A DNA stretch of 64,000 bases from an uncultured Bacteroidota bacterium. Its GTDB lineage: Bacteria; Bacteroidota; Bacteroidia; Bacteroidales; F082. Under the pieces are notes generated by a model. The model saw nothing but the letters and a program-made list of their open reading frames with translations. It did no database searches and was not told where the DNA came from. The stretch is taken from contig CALDOI010000048.1 of the NCBI GenBank assembly GCA_937912115.1, forward strand, positions 89,870-153,869. The letters run 5' to 3'. Shown piece by piece: positions 27,106 through 35,998 of the stretch (positions within the stretch are counted from its first letter, which is position 1; every line of letters starts with the position of its first letter). The position numbers were made by a program, and so were the translations under genes.

Positions 27106-27828
27106 ATGAGCAACTATTTCTTCTTTATCGGTGTGCCTTATGCGGCAATAGTTATCATGCTGGTTGGTACCATTTTCAGATACACAAACTTTGGGTTTAA
27201 AGTATCCTCCCTTTCATCACAATTTCTTGAGAGCAGAGAACTTTTTTATGGTAGTCGTCCTTTTCATTGGGGAATAATTTTCCTGTTCTTTGGTCACCTG
27301 GTTGCATTCTTGTTTCCACGATCAGTGGTATTATGGAACAGTGTGGTAGTACGGTTACTTATTCTTGAAATTGTAGCTTTTGGTTTTGGCATAGCTACCC
27401 TTTTTGGGCTTGGCATGCTTATCATCAGAAGGTTAAAACATAGAAGACTATTGATGGTTACTACCAAAATGGATGCTTTTGTATATGTGATATTGTTAAC
27501 ACAAGTAATTTCCGGATTGTGGGTAGCATACTTTGCAAGATGGGGGTCAGCCTGGTTTCCTACAGTACTAACACCCTATTTAAAATCTTTGTTTGTATTG
27601 GATCCTGATATCATTGCAGTTGCAGCCTTGCCTTTGTCAATCAAAATACATATAGTATCTGCATTTGTTTTAATAGGCATGATACCGTTTACTCGTTTTA
27701 TGCACTTTTTAGTATATCCTTTTTCCTATTTCTTCAGACCTTATCAATACGTTATTTGGAATTGGGATCGTAAAAAGATTAGAACTTCCAGAAAATTGGT
27801 TAATGGGGTTAGATCAAAGAATAATTAA
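27106..27828 (+). CDS. narI: Respiratory nitrate reductase, cytochrome b gamma subunit
   Basis: 240 residues, five membrane helices. It oxidises quinol and holds two haems b. The ligand pairs are visible: FHWGIIFLFFGHL (helix II) and KIHIVSAFVLIGMIPF followed by RFMHFL (helix V). The length and pattern match NarI. It completes narGHJI; the structural part of the operon ends here, with 211 bases before the transporters. Confidence 0.95.
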   Translation: MSNYFFFIGVPYAAIVIMLVGTIFRYTNFGFKVSSLSSQFLESRELFYGSRPFHWGIIFLFFGHLVAFLFPRSVVLWNSVVVRLLILEIVAFGFGIATLFGLGMLIIRRLKHRRLLMVTTKMDAFVYVILLTQVISGLWVAYFARWGSAWFPTVLTPYLKSLFVLDPDIIAVAALPLSIKIHIVSAFVLIGMIPFTRFMHFLVYPFSYFFRPYQYVIWNWDRKKIRTSRKLVNGVRSKNN

Positions 27829-27856
27829 TGTTTGAACGATTTCAGTTGGTGGATTT

Positions 27857-27928
27857 TGAGAAGGAAGATAGAAGACCGAAGTCTGGAGACGGAAGTCCGA
27901 TGTTGAATGTCCGAAATCGAAAGTAAGA
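27857..27928. repeat. Degenerate GAAG/ACCGAAGT purine-rich repeat
   Basis: Short related units (GAAGATAGAAGACCGAAGTC, GGAGACGGAAGTCCGA, GTCCGAAATCGAAAG) run through the stretch after narI. Such strings are common between genes in Bacteroidota. No coding sense. Confidence 0.55.
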
Positions 27929-27957
27929 AAAGTTATCATTTAATACCCAATAATAGT

Positions 27958-28021
27958 TCATCACTAAGCAATAATAAATAGTAAATATTAAATATTAAAT
28001 CATCAATAAGCAATAATAAAT
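27958..28021. repeat. 22-bp direct repeat, two copies
   Basis: Copies at 27958-27979 and 28000-28021 (TCATCAcTAAGCAATAATAA versus TCATCAaTAAGCAATAATAA) agree at 21 of 22 bases, with 20 bases between, directly in front of the first narK. They could be low-complexity slippage products or a tandem regulatory element. Confidence 0.6.
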
Positions 28022-28039
28022 CATCAATACCAAACCCCT

Positions 28040-29581
28040 ATGGCTAATAAAGCTCCTTCATTGTTGGATTTTAGTAATCCGAGTATCAGAACCTTACATT
28101 TAACATGGATTGCGTTTTTTCTAACCTTCGTTGTATGGTTTAATATGGCTGGTGTTCTATCAAAAATGATTGAACAATTCGACTGGCTTTCAAAATCAAA
28201 TGTAAAGGCACTTTTAGTTACTAACGTAGCTCTAACAATTCCAGCCCGTATTATCGTGGGTGGCTTAATCGATAAATATGGCCCAAGAAGAATATTTGCA
28301 GGGTTGATGGTAATAATGCTAATTCCCGGATTAACATTTGCTTTTGGGGATGATTTAACTCAATTGGTTCTATCCCGGTTAGCACTAGGTGCTATTGGTG
28401 CCGGATTTGTTATTGGAATCAAAATGACCGCCAATTGGTTTACTCCAAAATATATTGGAAGGGCTGAAGGTTTTTATGCAGGATGGGGAAACTTTGGTTC
28501 TGCAGCAGCAGCGGCGATGGTACCTTTTGTAGCTGTAAATATGCTTGGTGGTGATTGGCGCTGGTCGTTGGCAATAACCAGCATTGTGACAGCAGTTTAT
28601 GGTGTTATTTATTTCTTTGTGGTTCAAGACAATCCTGATGGGTTTGAACCTGATCCAAAACAGAAAAAGGGTGGTGCAATGCCCGTTTCTTCATATTTTG
28701 ATCTGGGGCAATATCTGCTTTGGGAGCTACCATTATATGGAGCACTTGGTCTCGTAGCCTTTGTTCTTCACAAGCAGATGATTGCCGGCGAACACATGAT
28801 TAGCATGACAACTGTTTGGATAATGTGGATTTCTTTGGGTGTTGTTTACATTGGTGATGTTGTTAGAATACTTAAAGCCAACCTACCTCGACTTAAAGCC
28901 GGAGTACCTGATGAAGAAAAATTTCCTTTTGGAAGTGTTGGGGCATTAAACACAACTTACTTTGCAAACTTTGGAGCTGAACTTGCCATCGTTTCAATGC
29001 TTCCCATGTTTTTCTATGAAGTTTTCAGCAACTTGCTTTACGAAGACGGATCTAATATAATGACACTTACCATGGCCGGATCTGTTGCAGGCTCATTTGC
29101 CTTTATGAATTTGGTAGCCCGTCCACTGGGCGGTTTGCTTTCTGATAAAATGGGTAGCCGTAAAAAGACGATGCTATTTTATATGGCAGGGATTACAGTT
29201 GGTTTTTTCTTGATGGCAATTATTTCAAAATATGGCCCTGTTGGCAGCAATGGAGAAGTTACCCTATTACCACAATTTAATACTATAACATGGCTAGTGG
29301 TTTCAATAGTTATAACCATGTTTGCTTCTTTCTTTGTTCAGGGTGCTGAAGGTGCCACATTCGCAATGATTCCTTCCATAAAAAAGGAAATGACAGGGCG
29401 AATTGCCGGTATGGCAGGTGCATTTGGTAATGTTGGTGCTGTAACCTATTTATTCCTGTACAATTTTATGGACGATAAGTCATTCCTTTTCATGTTGTCG
29501 GGAGGAGCCTTGGTTAGCCTTGTTTATTGTTTTATCATGCTAAAAGAACCAAAAGACGCATTTGTTGACAGTTTTGATTAG
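28040..29581 (+). CDS. narK: NarK-family nitrate/nitrite transporter (first copy)
   Basis: 513 residues, 12 membrane helices, major facilitator superfamily. The nitrate signature is seen in GWGNFGSAAAAAM, with ANWFTPKYIGRAEG just before it, and a second glycine-rich MAGAFGNVGAVTYL in the C-terminal half. The DKYGPRRI loop is the usual MFS motif A. Members bring nitrate in by proton symport or exchange it for nitrite. The first copy resembles NarK1-type proteins, so proton symport is the likelier mode, but that is inference. Confidence 0.92.
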   Translation: MANKAPSLLDFSNPSIRTLHLTWIAFFLTFVVWFNMAGVLSKMIEQFDWLSKSNVKALLVTNVALTIPARIIVGGLIDKYGPRRIFAGLMVIMLIPGLTFAFGDDLTQLVLSRLALGAIGAGFVIGIKMTANWFTPKYIGRAEGFYAGWGNFGSAAAAAMVPFVAVNMLGGDWRWSLAITSIVTAVYGVIYFFVVQDNPDGFEPDPKQKKGGAMPVSSYFDLGQYLLWELPLYGALGLVAFVLHKQMIAGEHMISMTTVWIMWISLGVVYIGDVVRILKANLPRLKAGVPDEEKFPFGSVGALNTTYFANFGAELAIVSMLPMFFYEVFSNLLYEDGSNIMTLTMAGSVAGSFAFMNLVARPLGGLLSDKMGSRKKTMLFYMAGITVGFFLMAIISKYGPVGSNGEVTLLPQFNTITWLVVSIVITMFASFFVQGAEGATFAMIPSIKKEMTGRIAGMAGAFGNVGAVTYLFLYNFMDDKSFLFMLSGGALVSLVYCFIMLKEPKDAFVDSFD

Positions 29582-29637
29582 TTAAAGAATAGTCAGTCTG
29601 AAAATATATTTTGTTACCAATTTTAAAAAGAATATTT

Positions 29638-31242
29638 ATGTCTAAAATTAATCTTGATGTATGGAATGTGGAAGATGAAAAATTCTGGAAAAATACAGGA
29701 AAGAAAATAGCCACTAAAAATCTATGGATTTCCATTCCTGCATTGCTGTTGGCTTTTGCTGTGTGGATTATGTGGAGCATTATTGCCACAAAAATGAAAG
29801 CCTTTGGGTATAATTTTGGTATGATATCAGCAGACATGAATCCGGCTCAGATAGCTGATAAACTCAAAGAGATTAATAGCATGTATTATACATTGCCAGC
29901 AATCGCAGGACTTGCAGGTGCAACATTACGTATCCCCAACTCGTTTTTAATTTCGCTAGGTGGTGGCAGGAATGTAATATTCGTTACCACATTGCTGTTA
30001 CTCATTCCTGTTATTGGTGTTGGTTTTGCGTTGCAAGATGTAAATACGCCCTATTTAACTTTCGCCATTTATGCAGCCTTATCGGGTTTTGGAGGGGGAA
30101 ACTTTTCTTCATCAATGAGTAACATCAGCTTCTTCTTCCCAAAACGTATGCAGGGTACTTCACTTGGTTTGAATGCCGGTATTGGAAACCTGGGAGTAGG
30201 TGTTATGCAAAAAACCATCCCATGGGTTATTGGGTTCTCACTTTTCGGTGTGATAGGAGCTGATGGAAATGAAATATTTGACGGAGCAATTGCCGGGCTT
30301 CAAAATGCAGGTTGGGTATGGATTCCTTTGTTGAGTATTGCAACGGTCGCGGCATTCATTGGAATGAACAATGTAATTACCGGAACACCCAAGTTGCCTT
30401 CAACGCTACAAGGTGTTGGCAAAACATTGTATATGATTTTATTAGGATTAATTGCCGCTTCTGTTGGTGCGTATTTGCTCATTGGTTTAAAAATTAATAT
30501 GTGGATTGTATTGCCAGTAGTTGTACTATTGACTCTGGCCTTAATGAAATTTGCTACTCCAGGCGAAATTAAGACAAACCTGAATAAACAGTTTGCAATT
30601 TTTGGCAATAAGCACACCTGGGTAATGACAATTATTTATACCATGACTTTTGGTTCATTTATCGGGTTCTCTGCGGCATTTCCAAAGTTATGTCAGGACA
30701 TATTTGTTTATACCGATGCTACCGACCCTTCATATATAAACCCCAATGCACCCAATTATCTTATGTGGGTTTTCCTTGGTCCGGTTATCGGGGCATTAAT
30801 ACGCCCGGTTGGTGGATGGCTGAGTGACAAGATAAATAGTGGCGCAAAAGTTACGGCCATTAGTACTATCGCTCAAATTCTTGCAACAATGGCAGTTGCC
30901 TACTTTGTAATACAGGCAAGAAACAGTGTAACCCCTGAAATTTTCTGGTGGCCATTTTTCGCAAGTTTTATGGTACTGTTTTTAACAACAGGTATTGGAA
31001 ATGGATCCACATTCAGAAGTATTCCGTATATTTTTAATAAAGAGCAAGCAGGCCCTGTATTGGGATGGACTGCTGCAATAGCTGCGTATGGGGCATTCAT
31101 CATACCAAAAGTATTCGGGCAGCAAATTCAAAGTGGTACTCCTGAGTATGCCCTTTATGGTTTTGCGATATATTATCTTGTTTGTTTGATCCTAAACTGG
31201 TGGTTTTACCAGAGATCAAATGCGGAAATTAAAAACCCTTAA
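29638..31242 (+). CDS. narK: NarK-family nitrate/nitrite antiporter (second copy)
   Basis: 534 residues from the ATG at 29638 (MSKINLDVWNVEDE). 12 helices, with GFGGGNFSSSMSNISFFFP and NAGIGNLGVGV as nitrate signatures. It has a periplasmic insert (IFVYTDATDPSYINPNAPNY) not seen in the first copy. It resembles NarK2-type nitrate/nitrite exchangers more than the first copy does. The two narK genes lie 56 bases apart, and a regulator starts 3 bases after this one. Confidence 0.92.
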   Translation: MSKINLDVWNVEDEKFWKNTGKKIATKNLWISIPALLLAFAVWIMWSIIATKMKAFGYNFGMISADMNPAQIADKLKEINSMYYTLPAIAGLAGATLRIPNSFLISLGGGRNVIFVTTLLLLIPVIGVGFALQDVNTPYLTFAIYAALSGFGGGNFSSSMSNISFFFPKRMQGTSLGLNAGIGNLGVGVMQKTIPWVIGFSLFGVIGADGNEIFDGAIAGLQNAGWVWIPLLSIATVAAFIGMNNVITGTPKLPSTLQGVGKTLYMILLGLIAASVGAYLLIGLKINMWIVLPVVVLLTLALMKFATPGEIKTNLNKQFAIFGNKHTWVMTIIYTMTFGSFIGFSAAFPKLCQDIFVYTDATDPSYINPNAPNYLMWVFLGPVIGALIRPVGGWLSDKINSGAKVTAISTIAQILATMAVAYFVIQARNSVTPEIFWWPFFASFMVLFLTTGIGNGSTFRSIPYIFNKEQAGPVLGWTAAIAAYGAFIIPKVFGQQIQSGTPEYALYGFAIYYLVCLILNWWFYQRSNAEIKNP

Positions 31243-31245
31243 AAA

Positions 31246-31941
31246 ATGGACTGTAGAGACTGCATAAACACCAGGTGTCCGATAAATAATACCTGTCTGC
31301 CTGAATGGCTTCAATACACACAGAATCATAAATCAAGCATATATGCATCTGTTGGGCAATCTATTTTCAACGAAGGCGAACTAGTCAGGGGAATCTATAT
31401 TATTTGTTCAGGGAAGGCAAAAGTTTTAATAGAGGATGACAATGGTAAGGGAAGGATAATCAGAGTTGCCGGATCAGGTCAGGTACTTGGACATCGTGGT
31501 TTTAGCGAAACTATGGTCTATCCCATTTCTGCAAAAACACTTATAGAATCAGAAATTGCATATATATCCAACGAAGATTTTTTTAAACTTATCAGGTCAA
31601 ATAATGATTTATCAATATATATGATGATGTTTTTTGCTGATGAGCTAATGAATTCGGAAAAGAACCTAAGAATTAGTACAACACTGACTTCACGGGAAAA
31701 AGTTGCCTATGCCTTGGCTAGGTTAATCAAGGCCAACGGGTTCATCAATGAAGAAGCCAGACAAATAGACTTAGGCTTGAATTTTAAGGAATTGTCTAAC
31801 TTTGCAGGGATTTCTTATACAACACTGACACGTGTATTGAAATCATTTTTACAAGAAGGAATACTTAAAAAATCAAACGGAAATTTTTATCTTGTTGATG
31901 AATCCGTATTAAGCCAACTGTCCTGGATGGAAATACAATAA
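31246..31941 (+). CDS. Crp/Fnr-family regulator with four N-terminal cysteines (first copy)
   Basis: 231 residues: cyclic-nucleotide-type sensor domain (about 25-145) and C-terminal winged helix with recognition helix ISYTTLTRVLKSF. The N-terminus carries Cys3, Cys6, Cys11 and Cys17 (C-x2-C-x4-C-x5-C, then PEW), which could hold a [4Fe-4S] cluster. In the recognition helix the Glu that reads the TTGAT half-site in E. coli Fnr is Thr here, while the Arg is kept, so its DNA site may differ. It is in the same unit as narK2 (3 bases apart). It probably senses oxygen, NO or redox state and controls the nar genes; inference. Confidence 0.87.
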   Translation: MDCRDCINTRCPINNTCLPEWLQYTQNHKSSIYASVGQSIFNEGELVRGIYIICSGKAKVLIEDDNGKGRIIRVAGSGQVLGHRGFSETMVYPISAKTLIESEIAYISNEDFFKLIRSNNDLSIYMMMFFADELMNSEKNLRISTTLTSREKVAYALARLIKANGFINEEARQIDLGLNFKELSNFAGISYTTLTRVLKSFLQEGILKKSNGNFYLVDESVLSQLSWMEIQ

Positions 31942-31983
31942 TCATCCTATGTGTTGGTTTGCTGCTTGCAAAATAAGTCGATA

Positions 31984-32679
31984 ATGAAAAGAAAATGTGA
32001 AACATGTACTCATTACAAATGCTTTATTAATAAGTACTGTTCACCTGAATGGAAGCCTCTAATTTCTTTCTATAAAACCTCCACTGATTATCCTGCCGGA
32101 GCAACTATTTTTTCTGAAGGCGATCCGGTTAAAGGAATATTTCAGATATATTCAGGTAAAATAAAGGTTGTTACTTCATCAAATGGAAATAAAGAGCGCA
32201 TAATAAGGCTTGCTAATTCTGAGGAGTTACTCGGACATCGTGGTTTGGGAGGGGAAATGATATACCCTGTAACTGCAATTGCACTTGAGCAATCACAGGT
32301 AACTTTTATACCTATTGATATATTTTATAAAACCATAAAAGCCAATCCCGAATTATCATTTCAGTTGCTAATGTTTTTTGCTGATGAGTTTAAGGCAACT
32401 GAAAAACGCGTTAAAATGATGTCATTAATGACAGCAAGAGAAAAGGTTGCTATTTCAATCATGACCATTGTTAAGGCATTTGGTTTTTATGAAAACGATC
32501 CAACTCTATTGGATTTTACACCATCACGGAAGGATATTGCCAGTATTGCCGGAACTACATATGAAACAGTTATCAGAGTCCTGCGGGATCTTGAAGAATC
32601 AAGGGTAATTGTTCAGGAAGGAAAAGCAATAAGGGTTCTTGATCTAAACTATTTGCAATCACTTTGTAATAAGGAATAA
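31984..32679 (+). CDS. Crp/Fnr-family regulator with four N-terminal cysteines (second copy)
   Basis: 231 residues from the ATG at 31984, the same length as the first copy. Cys5, Cys8, Cys13 and Cys19 repeat the exact C-x2-C-x4-C-x5-C spacing, followed again by PEW. Sensor domain with GDPVKGIFQIYSGKIKVV; recognition helix TTYETVIRVLRDL keeps both the Glu and Arg used by Fnr to read TGAT. This copy is the better candidate to bind the palindrome at 20255. It is convergent with the TonB receptor gene, 4 bases away. Confidence 0.87.
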   Translation: MKRKCETCTHYKCFINKYCSPEWKPLISFYKTSTDYPAGATIFSEGDPVKGIFQIYSGKIKVVTSSNGNKERIIRLANSEELLGHRGLGGEMIYPVTAIALEQSQVTFIPIDIFYKTIKANPELSFQLLMFFADEFKATEKRVKMMSLMTAREKVAISIMTIVKAFGFYENDPTLLDFTPSRKDIASIAGTTYETVIRVLRDLEESRVIVQEGKAIRVLDLNYLQSLCNKE

Positions 32680-32683
32680 CAAT

Positions 32684-35182
32684 TTACAACTCATCATCAC
32701 CGCCGCCTTCACCACTTGATTTACGACTCATTTTGAAGTTATTGAAACTGTAAGAGACTGTAACTGTTACAACTGGTGCAACAGGTGTAAATTTATAGTG
32801 GGTGATAAATCCTTGTCCTTCGGTGGAATGTTCCCTTAACGCAGTGCCAAAAATATCTCTTGCCTGAAGATTTGCTGTAAGCCTGCGATCAAGGAAACTT
32901 ACCTTAAAAGCTCCATCAACAGTATAAAAGCCTGAGTTTGTACCCTGTGCGGAAACCGATGCACTGTTATATCGATAGCTCAACTGTAGCTGACCATGAT
33001 CCCAAATTTTAAACGTATTATTGAGCCTTGAACTCCAGTTGGTGGATGTTCTGCTAAAATCTTTATCATAAAGGCTACCCTCAACTTTGTAATTATAGAG
33101 GTTACCACTCATATCCATATCCCACCATTTTGTAATACCTATGCTTAACATTGCTTCAACCCCAAGTGAATAATCCTTTCCCACATTCTCAACTGTATTC
33201 ATCATAACAGTGTCAATGTATATTGATGACACTCGCTCAACTTTATTGTGAGTTACTCTATAATATCCTTCCAGAGAGAAAAAATTATCTCCAAAATTCA
33301 GTAGATATCCAGCATCATATGAGTCGATATATTCGGGTTTAAGGTTTGGGTTTCCTTGTCTTACATTATATGCATCCTGCCAGGTTATAAAAGGCTCCAA
33401 TTCCCATCCCCTTGGTCGATCAATTCTACGCGAATAGCTTGCCATTAACTGTTGATCATGAGGAAGATTATATGATGTATGTATGGTTGGGAAGAAATCC
33501 CATCTGTCGAGAGTGAAATTATCCTCTCCCGTCATCTCAACTTTCCTGTCGGTATACTCTGTTCTTAATCCGGCCTGATAACCAAACTTACCAACATATC
33601 CAGCATAAAGGCTATATGCTGCATAAATATTTCTATAATAGTCGGTTATATTACTGAATTCCGGTACAAAATCGAGCATGTCGGTATCATTATTATAAAC
33701 CCATAATTCGGTAATATCATTACTATAACTACGTCGTGTTTGCAATCCTGCTTCAAACTTATCCTTCTCCCCAACAGGTAGAGTGTAATCCATTTTAATA
33801 TCCATCCTAACAGAAGGCCCTTTTTCAACATTCTTTTTACTGCTAATTAAAGTATTATCCAGATTACGTAATTCATTGGTTGAAACTTCATCATTATTCC
33901 TATTACGATAATTGAACTCGAGTTTTAAGGTATGCGGCACTGTAGCCTTCTTTTCCGAGCCTTTTCCTTTGCCCATACCTTTACCCATACCCTTTTTCAT
34001 TTCACTTTGATCCGGCTCATTATTTTTCTTAAAGTCGTGCTGATAAACTCCATCTAAACTATAATAACCACCACCGCGAGTTGTTTCATCAAAACTGTTG
34101 TATGTAAACATGTTGGTTTCTGGGAAAGTCCAGTCATCATATCTCAGAGTTGAATTATTCGACATATCCCAATTTCCAAATCTACCAGATAGAGAAATGA
34201 AATCACTTTTTGTAGGGTTATACTCAAATCCGGCTCTAATGGCAGTACTTTGGTGCTCGCGTTTTGTATCCCCATATGAATTTACAAAAAACGAAGTGTC
34301 ATTTGAAACTGTCTCTCTTTCATTTATCACATCTCCAGGTCGGGCACGGTTGTTATAATTAGCTCCAAAAATAAAACTTACCTTATTAACCCGGTAGCTT
34401 AAAAGTAAGTCGCCTCCATATTGCCCATACATTCCTGCATTTAGATTAACAATACCGCTCAATCCATCAAGATAATTTTTTTTGGTAATTATATTTATAA
34501 TACCTGTAGCTCCATCCGGCTCAAACTTTACTGATGGGTTTGTAATAATTTCAATATTTTCGATGCTGCTTGAGGGTATTTGCCTAAGTGCATCACTGGG
34601 ATCCAGTATTGTTGGTTTTCCATCTATAAGAACGGTAAATCCTGTACTCCCGCGCAACGATACATTACCTTCAATGTCAACCTGAACCGAGGGTACATTT
34701 TCAAGAATATCAACAGCAGTCCCTGCTTCGGCTGTAAGTTGCTTATCAACATTAATTACCTTTTTATCTATTTTAAACTGAACAGGAGCTCTTTTTGCCA
34801 CAACTTCAACTTCACCAAGATTCTTAGAATCAGATTCGAGGAAAATATTTCCTAAGTTAATATTAGTATTATCATCATCCACAAAAAATGTATCTGAGAT
34901 CTTATCTTTTAAACCTATGAAAGTAATTTTTAAAAAGTAACTACCGTTTTCGGGTCGATCAAGTTTAAAATGGCCAAGATAATCGGTAATAGATCCCGTA
35001 ATAAGCTTGTCGGTTTTTGAATTATAGAGAGCAACAGTGGCATATTCAATGGGTTTATTATTTTGCTTGTCAACTATTGCTCCTTTAATTTTTCCTTTGG
35101 GCGACATTGGGTCACCTTCGCAAATGCCATTTGTAGTTGCTGAAAAAATAAACAATAATATAAGTAGTGCTGTGTTTTTCAT
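32684..35182 (-). CDS. TonB-dependent outer-membrane barrel with carboxypeptidase-like N-domain (second)
   Basis: 832 residues from the ATG at 35182, where the signal peptide starts (MKNTALLILLFIFSATT). N-domain IKGAIVDKQNNKPIEYATVA (about 30-115), plug VDILENVPSVQVDIEGNVSL and IEIITNPSVKFEPDGATGII (about 130-225), then a barrel with YSRRIDRPRG and NLKPEYIDSYDAG. A short low-complexity run of Met-Gly-Lys repeats (about residue 400) sits in a barrel loop. The gene lies 102 bases after the LytTR regulator on the same strand and could be a target or late part of that unit. Ligand unknown. Confidence 0.88.
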   Translation of the reverse strand: MKNTALLILLFIFSATTNGICEGDPMSPKGKIKGAIVDKQNNKPIEYATVALYNSKTDKLITGSITDYLGHFKLDRPENGSYFLKITFIGLKDKISDTFFVDDDNTNINLGNIFLESDSKNLGEVEVVAKRAPVQFKIDKKVINVDKQLTAEAGTAVDILENVPSVQVDIEGNVSLRGSTGFTVLIDGKPTILDPSDALRQIPSSSIENIEIITNPSVKFEPDGATGIINIITKKNYLDGLSGIVNLNAGMYGQYGGDLLLSYRVNKVSFIFGANYNNRARPGDVINERETVSNDTSFFVNSYGDTKREHQSTAIRAGFEYNPTKSDFISLSGRFGNWDMSNNSTLRYDDWTFPETNMFTYNSFDETTRGGGYYSLDGVYQHDFKKNNEPDQSEMKKGMGKGMGKGKGSEKKATVPHTLKLEFNYRNRNNDEVSTNELRNLDNTLISSKKNVEKGPSVRMDIKMDYTLPVGEKDKFEAGLQTRRSYSNDITELWVYNNDTDMLDFVPEFSNITDYYRNIYAAYSLYAGYVGKFGYQAGLRTEYTDRKVEMTGEDNFTLDRWDFFPTIHTSYNLPHDQQLMASYSRRIDRPRGWELEPFITWQDAYNVRQGNPNLKPEYIDSYDAGYLLNFGDNFFSLEGYYRVTHNKVERVSSIYIDTVMMNTVENVGKDYSLGVEAMLSIGITKWWDMDMSGNLYNYKVEGSLYDKDFSRTSTNWSSRLNNTFKIWDHGQLQLSYRYNSASVSAQGTNSGFYTVDGAFKVSFLDRRLTANLQARDIFGTALREHSTEGQGFITHYKFTPVAPVVTVTVSYSFNNFKMSRKSSGEGGGDDEL

Positions 35183-35284
35183 ATGTATTAAAAAAGTTTG
35201 CAAAGATGCGAAATAATTACAATACTACTTAGACAAAGTAATTTTGTCCTTCATTCCATGTAATAATAAAAAAACAGGAGATAT

Positions 35285-35998
35285 TTAGAGAAAATATTTA
35301 TCAATATGTTTGCGAAACTTATCCTTGTATTGATCACTAACCGGAATATAAACATTCTTATCAAATATTATTCGATTTCGTTCAATTGTGGTTATCTGAT
35401 TAAGATTAACAATGAAGGATCGATGAACTCTCATAAATGAATTTTCAGGTAAAAACTGCTCTATTTTCTTCATGCTCAACAGAGTCATTACAGGTGGGCC
35501 ATTTATTGTATGTATTTGAAGATACTCTCTCATTCCTTCAATGTACTTGATATCTTCAAGCTTAATTCGAAGTATCTTATACTCCGATTTTATATATAGA
35601 GTATCATTGTTAGTGTTAATTTGCTCAACCTTAACCAGTTCCTTTTCAAACCACAATTTAGCTTTATCAACTGCCTTTAAAAAATCGGGATATCCTATTG
35701 GCTTTAACAGATAATCAATTGCATTTACCCGAAATCCATCAATTGCAAATTCACTATATGCCGTTGTAAATATCACCTTTGGTGGATCGACGAGGGATTT
35801 CACAAAATCCATCCCACTCAAATCTGGCATATTAATGTCAACAAACATTAACTCTACCTTAAAATTTGAGAGAAAATCAATGGCTTCAATTGCACTCTCA
35901 AACTCTCCCGTTAACTCTAATCCCGGAGTTTTTTTTATATATGCAGATATTTGCCTGAGTGCTAATGGTTCATCATCAATTGCAATACAAGTTATCAT
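35285..35998 (-). CDS. LytTR-family response regulator
   Basis: 237 residues. Receiver domain 1-120 with acidic pocket Asp8-Asp9, phosphoacceptor Asp54 in FVDINMPDL, Thr79 region FTTAY and Lys in DYLLKP. LytTR DNA-binding domain about 135-237: ILRIKLEDIKYIEGMREYLQ, FMRVHRSFIVNL, VYIPVSDQYKDKF. LytTR proteins bind pairs of 9-bp direct repeats with a 12-bp spacer, exactly the arrangement at five promoters in this window. It overlaps the kinase gene by 4 bases, so they are translated together, and the operon follows site A, which suggests self-control. Confidence 0.95.
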   Translation of the reverse strand: MITCIAIDDEPLALRQISAYIKKTPGLELTGEFESAIEAIDFLSNFKVELMFVDINMPDLSGMDFVKSLVDPPKVIFTTAYSEFAIDGFRVNAIDYLLKPIGYPDFLKAVDKAKLWFEKELVKVEQINTNNDTLYIKSEYKILRIKLEDIKYIEGMREYLQIHTINGPPVMTLLSMKKIEQFLPENSFMRVHRSFIVNLNQITTIERNRIIFDKNVYIPVSDQYKDKFRKHIDKYFL

